From: Mycteria americana
Taxonomy: Eukaryota; Chordata; Aves; Ciconiiformes; Ciconiidae
NCBI RefSeq assembly: GCF_035582795.1
Contig: NC_134367.1
Coordinates: 3,722,501 to 3,786,500, forward strand
Direction of reading: 5' to 3'
Length of the DNA: 64,000 nucleotides
In this document: positions 1 to 13,682 of the stretch, in pieces
Numbering within the stretch: position 1 is the first letter of the stretch
Layout of the letters: each line of letters opens with the position of its first letter
Notes under the pieces: model-generated
What the model saw: the letters and a program-made list of their open reading frames with translations, nothing else
Told to the model about the DNA's origin: nothing
The model's database searches: none
Position numbers and translations under genes: made by a program

Positions 1-2552
1 AAAGTTACTACAGGGACTGCCTTTGTGTCTCCTGCACACATGTTGATAATCACAATAAGCATCAACTAATTTCAAAAAAGACTAATGATCACGTGCTTTA
101 CGCTATGCTTTTTCATGATTCAGATGCATTTTCCTTGAAAAAAGTGTAATAGCACATCAAGAAAATAAGCTAAAGATCACTATGGAAAATGCTAATCAGG
201 TTTTCTCCTAAGTTTTTAAAAAAAGTAGCATAAACGCAACCACTATTTCTTCTAAATAATAGTCACCCTGTTCTGCAGACATTTGAGAAAAACTAAATAA
301 AATTGGCAAGGATTAACCATACACTTCTCTCCTTGTACTGCAAGAAAATCTAGGTGTACTAAAGTTTTCACGACAGCAGGGTGACACTGTCACAGCAGTG
401 ACAAAGCGCCCACCAGCTCTCGCCAGCATGCTGGGTTCATTTCACCCTGCAGCTAACTTTGTACATCTTTTTATTTCACTTGACCACAACACCCTCTTCT
501 TGTGGCCCCTCTGCCACATTCCTCAGTATAGACACTGTCTGGACTTTCACAGTCCAGCTCCCCCACTGCCCCACATCTTGGTCTCAGCTCTGCAATGCAT
601 CCTTCCCCAGAGCTCCATACTTTACCATTTACCTCCTCAGGAACATGATGACTTCAAAGTGCTTATTTTAAGCAACTCAGAAGCTGTTCAGATCTATGCA
701 AAACAGCCAGCCAACTCTCTGCCACTCCCTGCTTCAGTTTCTGCACCAAACTGGGGCATCCTTGGGATCTGTGAAAGGAGTATTGAAGATCCCACCCCCT
801 TCTTCACACTCCTCCTGGCCTCCATCCTTCTCCTGCACTGCTAGCTTTCTTAAAAGCTCACATGGTCAAAGAGGACACCTGTATCATGAGAGCATAGTCT
901 TCTTTCCTCTCCTGCAGTCTTCACAGTGGCAAAAGTTAAACGTGCACATTCTTGTTTCTTTCTGGTGAAAATTCCCCCGCTTTACACGCTAAGCACAAAA
1001 ACACAGAAGTTGGAGAAAACTGGTCGTGCCTGCGGAACAGGTATACCCTCTTTGGGAAGGGATGGGATACGAGCCTGATCTTCTCTCCACGGGGATGTTC
1101 AGCGATGCAGCACTCTCTTAAGAGTACTCTCTTAAGTGTACAGAGACGCCCCGAGTAACCCTACGTCAGTCAACACCATCCTTTGAAGTGCAACGAGCAT
1201 ACTATTTTCTCCCACCACATCAAAACCACATGCAAAACCAGGTACAATTCCGAAACACTACTGCAGGTATCCACTGCAGAAGACAGCAAGTGAAAAAATA
1301 CTAAATCCAAGCTAAACCAATTACGACGAGACCCAGCTCCCATTCTACTGACATAACGATTTCATATTCTGGCTGCAAGGTACGCAAGTCTATGGGCTCC
1401 GGACTCTGCCAAGGCAACACATGGATATCATGGGGACCCTAACGAAGGCTGACAGCAGACGCTTTCCTTATATTCTCTGCCAGGTCTTGTGTGCCAGAAT
1501 ATTCAACTGTCTCTATCCTCATTCCTGAGAAAATACCACCCAGCTCTGCCTTACCCTAACTGATGGGTGAAGTCAATTTGCAGAACATCGATCGACAGAA
1601 AGCAGCAGCCCAGGTTACGCCAACCAGTGCAGGTGCTTTTTATTTCCAGGGTTTAGATGCTCCGAAGTCGTACCTAATGGCTGCTGAGCAAAACCTGCAG
1701 AGTCTGGCATTACGAGCTGCGTTTCTGCTTCCTCAGAAAGCCAGCAGTTAATGGCATTCAGACTGAATCTAGAATCATGAAAATATCTTTATTAAGCATG
1801 TCAGAAAACGTAGCAAAATGCTGTGTTGAACAATTGGCCGTAGCAATGCTACTCAGTTCTGCAAAGTGAGTCTGTATCACATCTGATGTGTTACATAAAA
1901 TACATGTCAGCATTTTCCTGGCAATAACAATAACAGTAGTTTCTGAAAACCTTAACACACTGCAAATAAAATATTTGCAATGGACTTGGAATTGTGGTCA
2001 CTGTGCAGCTTAACACACTCAGCTGTATACTCACATGTCTCAATCGCCTTAGAAGAGCGCTGAATAAGCCCACCTTTTTAAGGTATATACACAGTGCTGA
2101 GTCTTAGGTCTTCTTATATATATCAGGTATAAAAGAAACATTTTTATTTAGCTCTATCTACGCATTCCTGCATACAGGCATATGCCCCTAGGAAAAAAAA
2201 ACAAACAAACCAGGACATGAAAGCGAGGAAGGAAGGCCAGCGTAAGGAAGGAGACACAGGCAACAAAGTTTTTATGAAGCTTGAAAATTGCTGTGATTAG
2301 TCAAGCTAAGAAAGAAATCAGAAAGATTAAGAAAAAGATGGATGGTTCATATAAGGACAGGAAGGAAAACACTATAGCAAGGGGATGGGGAGATTAAAAA
2401 AAAAAAAGAAAAACAAACAAACAACACTCACCAGCAACACATCTCTGCAGCACGCTTTCACCAAAACAGAAGCCGCTTTCAGCACTTAGGTGGATGGAGA
2501 AACCCACCAACTTAACCCAAGCACAGACCAACAGGGGTGGCCTCCTGTGACC

Positions 2553-2630
2553 CGACCCTAAGGGCCAAATTCCAGTTAACACCAGTGCTCCCATTGACTC
2601 CAACAGGACCAGGATTTCACCTCCTGCCGC
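2553..2630. repeat. Possible relic of an ancient amniote interspersed repeat
   Basis: The wording 'gggccaaattcc' followed by 'cccattgactccaac' resembles an old palindromic repeat common in turtle and crocodile genomes and decayed in birds. The match is from memory, short and degraded. Confidence 0.3.
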
Positions 2631-5600
2631 TTAAGGGTCTGAGCTGCCCTGGCTCATCCTGAACCCCGCAGAGGTGCTGACACCTCACTGCTGAGCTCTG
2701 AGCAGAAACCTCTTCCCCCAAACACACATCCCCATCCAGCCTCACGTGTCTCACAGCCCAAAAGCTTCTGCTGCCCATCAGCCCAATGCCCAACAGCGAT
2801 GCTGCTGCATTATCAGTAAAAATCCTTCTTCGCACAGCAAAAAAACAAGAACAAAATTCAACTTAACCTGAAAAGGACCACACAGGCACACGGCACTGAT
2901 TCTGCACTGGTTCAGATTAAATTCAGCATTTCATTTAAGTGGGAAAACAGCAAGAATTTCCAACTTTTCACGCTGCGATATCCTAGGACCGTCACGTACA
3001 CAGGGCTGGGCTGAAGCAACTGGAAAAGTAAGAGCTGTGTACTGGATACACCCAGCCCTCTGATGCTCACACTCAGCAGCACTGCCAAGAGCAGGACTGG
3101 GGTTGGTGGCTGCGCCGTGTTTCAGCTACCTTTGAAGAGACGGACACCAGCAGAAACAAAGCGCTTGCATTTCTGTGAGTGCAGTCATCCCAGGAGAGCA
3201 CTTCTGAAAGGTTTAGGAAGCCTTTTGATTAGAAGGGAAATTGGAAATCCTAGCTACAGATCCCAGCACACAATAGGCAAAAACCTGCTGTCACCAAAAC
3301 TACCCATTTTATTTTTTTCACAACTCTGCCAGAAAATGAGTTACACAGAAAACCAGATTAAGGAGAAGGAAGAACAGAAAGGGCTGTTAGCGTGGACTCC
3401 CTATCACCTCCACGGACGCTCTCTGCTTCAAGTAATTCTACCTTTGTCTAAGCCTACCACAGAGAAACCACAGAGAAACTGCACTTACCTATTTTAACTG
3501 CGATTTCTCTTCAGAGATGACATGACTGGGTTCTGATTTTGAATGCATCTTGACACCTATCAAGGCTCTTGATCTTACAAGTAGTGCGAGGTGCCTCTCC
3601 CGCCCTTTCCAGCTCTGCTGCTTCCTTGAAAAACTGCATCAGACAAGGACTTAGCCCTAAGCCAAACAGCTTAAATTAGTCAGTCCTCCCAATGAAGGAT
3701 GGTATCCACACACATTTGGCGGTGGAGGGGTTGAACATCAGCAGTACTCCTTTGCTATTGCTATAAAAAAGAAAAAAAACCCACAACAAATAACTTGAAA
3801 GCTGGACCAGTCTTGAGCCAGAACAGCCCGAGTGACTGACCCTTCTCCCCAGGTCCTCCGTCTGCAAGGCTCTGCAGCGTGGGGGATCGCATCCACACCA
3901 CAGAGAAGCTGGCATGTTAATAACTTGTCTCGTGCAAAGGGAAAAGCGGTTTCCAGGTCTGTCTGTAGTATCCTGGGCAGAGACCCAGCTCATCCTGGGA
4001 CCTGGTAGATCAGGTGAGGACAGCAATGGGCTCTAGGGGCAGAGAAAAAAAGCTTGAGGAAGCTTTATAGGAGCAGGAGGGTGGGGAGGTCTGGCAGACC
4101 CACTGCACAGGCAAATTTGCTTTTCTTACATTATTTAGGGTCTCCCCCTAAATCTTCCTTGGCCCTGCCTTGTCTAACGCTGGCCCTGCCAGAGACACTA
4201 ATTTTCCCTGCCCCATCTGTTTGGATTTGCTTACTTACTAATTTATACAACGTCTAGCTCCATGGTGGCTAAGCATTTTAATCACAGTGATTAACACACT
4301 GAGCAAGAACAAAACAAAAATGGTTAATCAAAGGCTATTAGCAGTGTTTGAATGTCTAGACGCCGCTTTTTACACATGAATGCTGGTTAACGATCATCTC
4401 CCCATAACGTTCATACGGTCCCTGATTTATTCATTCTTCTGCCAGCGCTGCAGTTTGCCACAACCACATCAGGGATTTTGACCCATTTGGCACCAGGAGA
4501 ATACAATACGCTCCTGCAGGAAACACTCACGCTTTTCAGCCTGTCTGAAGTGCTTGACGCCACGAGCAATCATGAGTAAGAGAAAAACCTCACGAGAACA
4601 AGCACGCTCTGCGTCAGAGCACGACAGCACGCCGGAGGTGCAACCTGCGCTACGATGTGCCAAACTCCTTGTGCCTCCAACATAAAGAGGATCCTTTCCG
4701 AGTCGAGGAGTAGGACAGATCTACAATAACAAGAAATGCCAAGAACTGTCATTATTAGATGCATGATGACCTAACTAGTGTTTGTCACAACAGGAGTACT
4801 ATTTATACACACATATACGGAGTTTGGTAGTAATATAAGCCTGGGCTTGCTCCTACAACCACCGTTACATGAACTGGCAGCTCACCTCCTGGATGCAGTA
4901 CTCGCCACCCCCAAAATTATTGCCAGCATCAAAACGGAGCCCAGTGCCCTACTGGGAATCAAGATACCCACGGGGTGAAGCAATGTCTGTACACAAAAAC
5001 CAGGCTCTGGCTCAAGGACTGCTCACAGATGCCAGGCAGAGGGTACACAAGGAAGCGAGGGGATGCCCTAATACCTGGACAAAGTACCAATTTGGAAAAC
5101 CCGAGCCTCTAAGAATGAGTTACCTAGGCAGGGAAAGCATGTCTTATCTGTGTCTGTAAAGCCCTGTGTAAATTAACAGCCTTACACAAACAGGATTTAA
5201 AACAAAAATACAAGTGCAACGCCAGGGTTTATTGCTTTAAATATATCTCCAGTGGTTTACACTGTGAACACAGAGCTGAATGGCTTCATTTACAAGTCAC
5301 GGCTGCTTAAGGTAAAGCGTAAACGTAGGTTTGTTTGGGTTTTTTTAATAGTTAATACAACCAAAAGCAGCCAAAAGGTTTGGCCACTCTTCCATGCTTT
5401 CAATTCAGCTGCCTTCAACTAGTCCTCCTGCCGCTTCTATCACCAACCTCTTTCTGAGGCCCCTTTGGCCAAATTATAAGTTGTATTTTTCTTATGAAAA
5501 TAGGGCACCACAGCTGCAGTACTGGGCTCTGGGCTCCTTCTGGGTTCAAAAGCCTCCCGTAGAAGTTGAATGTTGGGTAAATGTCCACGATAACCAGTAA

Positions 5601-7208
5601 AGTTAAAAAATACTACAATCCCATGCCTGCGCACAGACATTTGTCTCTCTCTTGCAGTAACAAAAGGTCTATTTGGTGGTAAACTAGAAGGAAATTAAGT
5701 GAGCGGTATAAGGAAATACCCTTGCTCTGCTCTGGTTTTTACCTCCCTTTTCCAACAAATCACCACTTCAGGGAGATTAATCATTTTAGCTATATCTTTG
5801 CTTCGTTAGAAGGAGTGTATGTTTACAGCAAAATAGCAGTTGTGAGGTTTTTATCTCTGGGTGAAATCCTGCGGAGACATGTATCCAAAGTCACGGTGCT
5901 CTGCAACAGAGAGGAAGACAGCCACCTCAAGATGGACCTCAATTAGCTCAGTCGAGATACGTCTCCAGTCACTTAGGTTCCTTAATACAGCATTACCAGC
6001 CACAGAAAGTAATAACCACACTGAATCTGCACATTATTAATTCAAAAAGGCTGGCTGGTAGATCCTTACATTGACCGTCCCAGCTATCCACCAGTTCTAC
6101 TCCATCGTCGATTGTTTATTTATTATTTACTATCTAGGTGTCTCTGGGACAACTTAATACAGTAAGATAGTCTCTCATCTCTCCTCTGCTAATGAATGTA
6201 ATAAATAACTACAGTAAGCATTATAATCAATATTACACTCTGCTCACATGCCGGAGAACATGAGGTCTGCGGCCTGCAGTGCTGCTGGAGATGAAGGGTC
6301 TCCGTGGGATCCAGACCTGCTTAGTGCTCAGACAAAGTAGGTGAATTAGCAGCAGTGGGCTGGGGTACCAGGGGATGACCGTACTCTCCGGAGGGCTGGG
6401 AAGGCATTGTGCAGCTGACGGGTTCATGTTTCAGACAAGATACGAAGCACAGGTGCCTGCTCGCTTGTGCTCACTGCAAGCACACCTCGAAAACAGCGGT
6501 AACACTGTCAGTGCCCCGCAGGAAATGCAAGAGGAGGTCGCTCAGAAACGTTAAAATACAATAAAAACAAAGAAGAAGGGGTGGGAAGAGACATCAAAAG
6601 TTTACGCACCGAGTAAATGTCGGCAAAGAATCTTACAGATTCGTTTCTCTTTTGAGAAAATAAGATATTTTAAAGGAAAGTACTATTAACTGGACAATAT
6701 GATCAGGCTGGAGCTACTTGGAATTTTCCTACTTATAATGCAGGATCACAGAAAGCTCTCGAGATACTGAATTCAACTTTTTTTTTTGCTTCGTTTCCTG
6801 CTCTTATGAATTCAGAAGAACCCCACACAAGATTTCACACTGCCACTTATTGAAGCAATGATATTCCTCAATTCATCCACCAGCCCTTCACCTTCTTCCT
6901 GACCCACTCCTGCACTGACAGCTCCAAGGCATGAGCCAAACCACGTTATCCAGAAGCTGAAATCTGAAGCTTTTCTTTTTAAAACAGCTATCACCGTTGA
7001 GATTAGCTATTCCACCACTTTGTAGCCTCCCAGAAAGTATTTAGCCAACATATTTTCTTGCAACGCCCACGCTGCCTTCTCACCGCTTGCCCTCTTCCAG
7101 GATTTTTCTTCAAATCAAGCCGTACATCTTGCAGCTGGGATCATAACCTGCTGCAGTGAAATCAGTGGGGACCCAATTCTCACTAGACCCTGCAGCAAGT
7201 ACTCCAAA

Positions 7209-7235
7209 GGGGGGGAAAAAAAAGGGGGGGGGGGG
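7209..7235. repeat. Homopolymer cluster G7-A8-G12
   Basis: A run of seven G, eight A and twelve G lies in otherwise ordinary intronic sequence. It is prone to length error in sequencing. Confidence 0.9.
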
Positions 7236-10200
7236 AGAAAAATCAAGAGAAACCACAGCTTAATGACTTGTCCGAGAATGCATCTTTGCTGCTGAAGCTA
7301 TTCCTGGTTTCACGCCAAGGCATCTCTGTGTAAAATCACCCCAGGTACCCTGTTCATTAGCACATGCATCCCAGGTGAGAGATGGTAGCTGATCATGAGG
7401 GAGTACTACAACGCCCGCGTCCTGTTTTCAGAGCTGGGTTTCCCACCTCCTGAAAGGTCTCTTTGCAGCAGTTGTGGAGAGCATGGGCATTTTTTAAAGC
7501 AATCTCACCTATGAAATCCTTCACACTAAAACACACTCCAACTGCAAAGTAAATAACGCATTCACACTCAAAACTCCAACAGCAAAAGAGTACTTTCTCT
7601 ATAAATACTCCTGAAGTCCAATACACACAAAACATAATTACCTAATAAAAGTACCAAGAACAAACACAAGTTTTGCAAATCTTCTTCACTGCTATTCAAC
7701 CCAGCTTCTCATCTGACTGCAGTGCTGGCACTAACTCTAGCCAGAAGACATTGCACATACAAACCCAAGAAACCGCAAGGATCTTCAAGCATTTTCAGTA
7801 TAAGACAAATTCTCAACTGACGTTACTGTTGATATGTTGCCAGGAAAGAACTTGGTCCTCCACGTCTACACCATAACTGGAAAACTGACTTTGCAACATT
7901 CAGTATCTTGCTCCGCTCAAAAATAAGAGTCTCCACAATTAACCTATGGAAAGGTACTTCTGACATTGGTATTTTCTGCCTCTGCAAGGGGCAGAAGCTC
8001 ACCCCACTGGTTTCAGCTCTTCCAGGATAACTTAATATGTCTAAAGCTCAAGTGATTGAATGAGATCCCCATTGCACACATGAATTTGCATGGAAAAAAA
8101 ACCAACTGTAATTGTCCCATCCTTGATTTTTGAAGGAAAACTGTTTCAAACCTTCAGAATTCATGCCCTTACTGTGGGAATCTCCCTAATCAAAACAGCA
8201 AGGAGACACCAAGTGAAGCAAAATTTTCTAAACAGCACTGAAGAAAATTTTGCTGAACTTCAAAAACCCCCAAAGGGCTAAAGTATTCATCACGGGCTAT
8301 TAAACACACGTCACCTCCTGCTCAGGAACTTTCTAAGCCACAAATGCCAGATGACGGCACGATAACCTGGAGGAAAATCACGACCCACCTGCCTGGATCC
8401 AACGCCTTTTCCTAGGCCACCTGTGCTCTCTTCTGTTCGCCATCAGAAACACGATAATGAGCTGTACAACGTTTTGGCCTGAGATCTCTGAAGATACAAA
8501 TGCTTCGGTTGCACTTTCCTATACTCCCAGAAAAGCTCTTTCAAGCATTGTGAACTGTTTTCAATAACTGGCAGGGTTCAAAAAAAAAAAAAAAGGTATT
8601 TTATGCTCAAATCGGAACTCCGTTAAAAACACCAAATATTGATGCTTCTTTGTGTTTTCTTCCTTTAACTCAGGCAGTCATCACAGATCACAGGGAGCTC
8701 TGCACAATAGCTAGTTATACCTGTCACCCAGAGCCCTGACCCATTCAGGACACAGAGCTATTTCTTTAATTCACCAAAGGCACGATCGAACAACTGCAGG
8801 ACACCCCAGGATCGGCCCCCATCAAAGCCATGCAGAGCAAGAAAACCCAGCGCTGAGTCGGGAAGGATAGGGTAGCAAACAGGCTCATTTAGATAATCCT
8901 GCTGGTTTGACCCAAGGCGATACAGTCTTATCAGATAACAGAACTCCTGCGGGGGAGCGGGGGGGAGCATGAGATCATAAACTGACAAAAGCTGTCTTTG
9001 CTGACTAAAGCCAGAGGTTTTAGCTGTATCTAACTCTTCACTTCTGCACATCAGCCTCATTACTGTGGTCTGTGTAACTGCGGAGATACACAGAACAGGA
9101 AACGGTGTATAGATGAAAATAATAGCTACTCCACAGAGCTGGGTAAACAGCCTAATTCAAGGCAGAAATTTCTTTTTATCATTCTACTGATATGATTAGG
9201 AAGAGTAATATATATCCTTTAATGAGCAAATAAACTCATTTCAGCGTTATCATTAGTATCATCGAGCAAAGGATGCATGAGCAAATTTTATGTTTGGGAT
9301 GGTAAATTCTCATGGTCATTCCCTGCTCCTACGAATGTGCTTTTCTGAAATCTAATATTGTGCATAACAGCGCTTTCAGTAGAACCAGCCTTAATTTGTC
9401 AGGCTTTTAAGTTGCATTTCTATTATGAACCTTCTCTTTTGCTGCTCTCTTCTCAACTAGTTCTCCATTACTGGTAGGAAGATGACCCTAAATGACTTCT
9501 CCTGCAATGAATGCCTCTTTAACTTAAATCACTATTAGCTTCTCAGCCTCATTTCCAAAATTTCCAAACTTATCACCTGTAGAGTTATACTCCCCCAATT
9601 TTGGGTTAATGTTAAGGGCCTGAGCAGGAAGGTTGCCTGCTGAAGACCTAAGCCAGGACTCGCTAAGGTGGAAAATTCGGGCTAGCAAGGCTGCATCACA
9701 GTCTGCTGGTGTTCAAGCCTCCGTTTGAGAGCTTGAAGCCTCCTTGGCTAAGAAATGGCAATGATATGCTTTTCTTCCTTCGATTACCACTAGTTCTCAC
9801 CGGTTATGCCTGGCTGGCTGCTGGAGGAGCTGGCTGGGCTCAGATGGGCTAGAGGGTATGGGCAGCAGCCTCTGCATTTGAGGCAAATAAGGTGAAGGTA
9901 CTCAAGCTCCGAAAACTTGAAACTTCATGAGGGTCAACAGCTGGATGTAACCCCAGAAGATGATACTCGATGAGCAGGCAGAGTCAGCCTGGGACAGCTA
10001 GGAGCTCCCCTAGCAAATTCCTTAGGTAAAAGTCTGCGTGGAACAAAGGAAATACTGAAACTTAAGAAAGAAAAAAAAATAAAATAAATGTTGCTGTTCA
10101 CTGGTTTCTGCCACTCAGTTCCATAAAAACAGCAAGTAGCCCAACCCTGGAGACATTAGTTTTAAGAAAAAATAATGACCACAGCATTCAATGCACAGAA

Positions 10201-11631
10201 ACCCCAGGTCTGGGAACAGGTAAGAGTCCATATAAAACACTTTGACCTACCTTAGCAGCACTGCTGAAGAAAACAACAATACCTTCCAAACCAAAAGTTG
10301 AATACGCTCCCACAGAAGTAAAATGGGTAAAGAGCAGAAAACAGAAGACCGGCAATGCCAAGGGAGGACATTGCTCATCTCGGAGCTCGTGATAGATATC
10401 GGAGAACCATACCTGCTGCACAAACACGAACGCAAACTTGCAATTACAGTTAACACAGATTAAGCGTCTTACTGAAAGGTTTCCTCTTGGAAAAGGGATT
10501 GGAAGAAAAATAAATTTCTTTAAAGGTGACTGCTCTTTAAGCCTAATCAGTAAAAATCCACAGTTTTATGATGGTGAAATTGCTCCTAAGAATGCAGACT
10601 TCTATTTTGAGTGACTAACAGATGTTTTCACTGAGGATTTAGGACAGGAAGAATACAAATGCAACGATAATGGCAGCCTAATGAAGTTTAGTCTTCAGTT
10701 AATTCACACAACCAATTAATACTATACTCAGTGGAAAGCGTTACCAAGGCAAGAACACCTTCGTTGACCGTAAGGGTCAACGCTAGGCAAAATATCCAGT
10801 CTAATGTGCATTTTAATTCTTTATTACGGAAGAGTAAATATGCTGTTAGAGGGCTGTGGTCCTTTATGAGCAGTAACTTCACAGCAGGGCCCAAGAATCC
10901 AGCACCAGATCCCAACCAGAAACACTCCCCCGATTACAGTCCGGCTCCTTGAGCAGTCAGAGGCTTAAACAGCTTTCCGTTCAAGTGAGCCCAATTTTCA
11001 GTGTGGGAAATGGCATAAACTAATTAATTTTCAATCGGTACATCCTTGTTCATCAATTCCTGCATGAAATACTTCAGCAGCTCCCCTCCAAAATAAAAAT
11101 ACGATTTCGCCTTTCCTCTCCATTTCCCCCAAAACACGCTTTCAGGACCGTAAAAGCAATTCATTCAAAGCAAACGAAAGAGATGTCACCTTCCCAGTTT
11201 TTTCAGCCACCTTTGTTAGGAGTGCTGGTTTACAAATCCCCTAATCCCCTGAAAGAAAGGAGAAAATAATCCAGTCCCAGGCATAGAAGTCAGCAAAGCA
11301 TCAGAAATTAGACTTAAACCCTGAATTCAAACTCCCTGCTGCAGTTACATAGCTCCCGATAATTGTAGTAGCTTTTTTTGCTCTGAGGACACAGTTAAAT
11401 ACCAACAAGAAAAATATAAGGGTCAGAAATAATTTGCCCTCGCTGCTAAAAAATTGGTCACTTCCCAGGAACAGCAAAGAGCTGGTTCCTGGTTAAAGGA
11501 GCAGCAGGGAATTACAGTGAGATCTGCGTGTTGAAACAGAAAATTCAGTGGCTGATTCCAGGCAGAGCTTGATCACAACAAGGAAAAATAATGAGAGCCT
11601 TTAACGAAGCTCTAATTGTGCAACAAGCCAT

Positions 11632-11696
11632 ACCAGAAAAAAATAAAAATAAAAAAACAAAAACACAAAACACAAAACAAACCACAGAAAACCCCC
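11632..11696. repeat. A-rich low-complexity tract
   Basis: This is an A-rich stretch with interspersed C and T (AAAAACAAAAACAC-type). The short open frames that cross it on both strands come from its composition, not from coding sequence. Confidence 0.8.
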
Positions 11697-13486
11697 ACCA
11701 TTTTTATAAATAGAATTATTAAACTCCAGAGAAGTAAAACAAAGACTAAAAACACGCTCTGCACAAATGCTAATAAAGCATCAATTAAAGTGGTGTTTTG
11801 AAGCATACTGGTGGAGGGATTTTTCAGGTAAATGCTAGGTTACTCAGGCAGAGCTTTAGTACTAAAAAGCAGTGTTTAATCTTACTTTTTGCTCTCCTGA
11901 ATTTTTGGAAGGAAAATATTCCCCTTACTTTGGGTTAATTTTTATTTTCTTATGAGAATATGTGGGTTTTTTCAGCCCACCTCTGCAGACTCTCCTGCAC
12001 ATTCTGAGATACGAGGCTTTATCAGAAGGGACCAAGCAATAAGACCATTCCTACAGGGTTCATTTGTCTCTTGTGTTCGTCGTCTGACAAGCAGATTTCA
12101 AACTGGTGTTTGCATCCCAATTAGAGAAGCCCCACCAATTTTAGAGCAGCTGAGAAAATGCTCGAGAACATTTGAACTTAGGGATGCCAAGGTTTTCACA
12201 CAATAAAACTGGAGCAGATCAACCATAATCTTTTGCAAAATTGTAAATGACACCTGAAGTCCTGTCTGTATTCATCTACTGAAGGATGATTAAGTTGAAA
12301 ATCTACAATTATTTCTAATCTTAAATAACTGATAGGATTTTAACTCCCAACATACAGTAGCTAAGATGTGATATTACGGGGAGCTTTTTGAAACCAATCA
12401 ATACCTATTAAAGCTAGATCCCATCAGCTACCACCAGGTATTAGCCACTTTCTCAATATTTCAAGTATTCAGTTATTCTTAGATACAGTTAAAGTAGTAA
12501 AATGAAGTGGTCTCATACCGACACTGCGATAAATATGAGATTAAATATAGAACAAATTTATTACTCCCTGAAGTCCTACTGAGTGTCCTGATTTTTCTGT
12601 ATCCACAACAGTATAGTTTACTTTGATGTTTTATTATCCCAGATCTAAAGCGCACAACTGAATAGCAAAGCATGTGCTGGTTCAAAGACCTAACCCAGCC
12701 ACACCGGGAACGAAGCAAACGCCAAAATGAACCTGCAGATCAAGATGATGGCCCTCTGACAGCCATCATGCCCCGCTTAAAGCAACTGGCACGCACAAGC
12801 AAGCGATTTGTGACACTGAGAGTGCGTGACACATCGCAGCACCCCTGGAATGCCTGTGGGCTGCAAGAAGAACGTGCCTGCAGGAGATGACTCTTCCTAA
12901 TACCCTGCTTTGAAGAAAGCGGAATAATCAACCCATTTTTAAACCACTGTTTTTAAGGGCTCTGAGGAGTTTTAAACTAAATCAGCTAATTACTCAGCTT
13001 GCTTTAAAAATAATTAAAAAAAAATTAACACACAAATTAAGGGTCTGGGTGAAGATGGGTGACCCCAGAAGTGCACATTTCTGGCTTGCCGCCTGTCCTG
13101 TGCTCCCAGGATGGTCCCAGCTTAACCCCACTGGGCCCTCAGCGCAGAGCAAAGCATGAGGCAGAAAGCTGCAGGAGCAACGAACCACGTCTTCCTCCAT
13201 CAGCATCTGAGCTGCATGGGTTCACAAGGACACGAACACTTGGGTCTCAGCTAGATGGACGTGCCTGAGCAATTCTCCTTTCTCCATCGCTCACCTGAAT
13301 TTCACCCTTAAGCATTAATACTAAAGTGACCCACAAAATATAAAACTCCCAAAGGTGGTATTTATAATGCAATCCAATGAAGGGATCTGGGCTCTGCTAC
13401 TGGAGCACACACATGGGCCGTAAAATACATTTAGACCCAAACAGGTAAACCATGTGGTCATGTCCGAAAGCTAGAAGTGGATTTTT

Positions 13487-13682
13487 ATAGAATCATAGAA
13501 TGGTTTGGGTTGGAAGGGACCTTTAAAGGCCATCTAGTCCAACCCCCCTGCCATGAGCAGGGACATCTTCAACCAGAGCAGGTTGCTCAGAGCCCCGTCC
13601 AACCTGACCTGGAATGTTTCCAGGGATGGGGCATCCACCACCTCTCTGGGCAACCTGGGCCAGTGTTTCACCATTTTGCTAG
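13487..13682 (-). mobile_element. CR1 LINE, 5'-truncated 3' end
   Basis: On the plus strand the element starts with the 'agaatcatagaatgg' block, which is the reverse complement of the short terminal repeat at CR1 3' ends. It continues through 'ggttggaagggacc' and 'ccagggatggggcatccac', hallmarks of the CR1 3' region. Only about 195 bp remain, so it is a heavily 5'-truncated copy, oriented with XKR6 transcription. The right boundary is approximate. Confidence 0.9.

Larger units (their letters stand above)
1..13486. other. Gene-free intronic stretch
   Basis: The DNA is mostly A/T-rich and all open frames are short, without recognisable domains. It contains a G-rich tract near 7,209, short A-tracts (for example near 2,398 and 8,580), and a possible old repeat relic near 2,553. 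No splice-flanked coding exon or RNA gene was recognised. Confidence 0.6.
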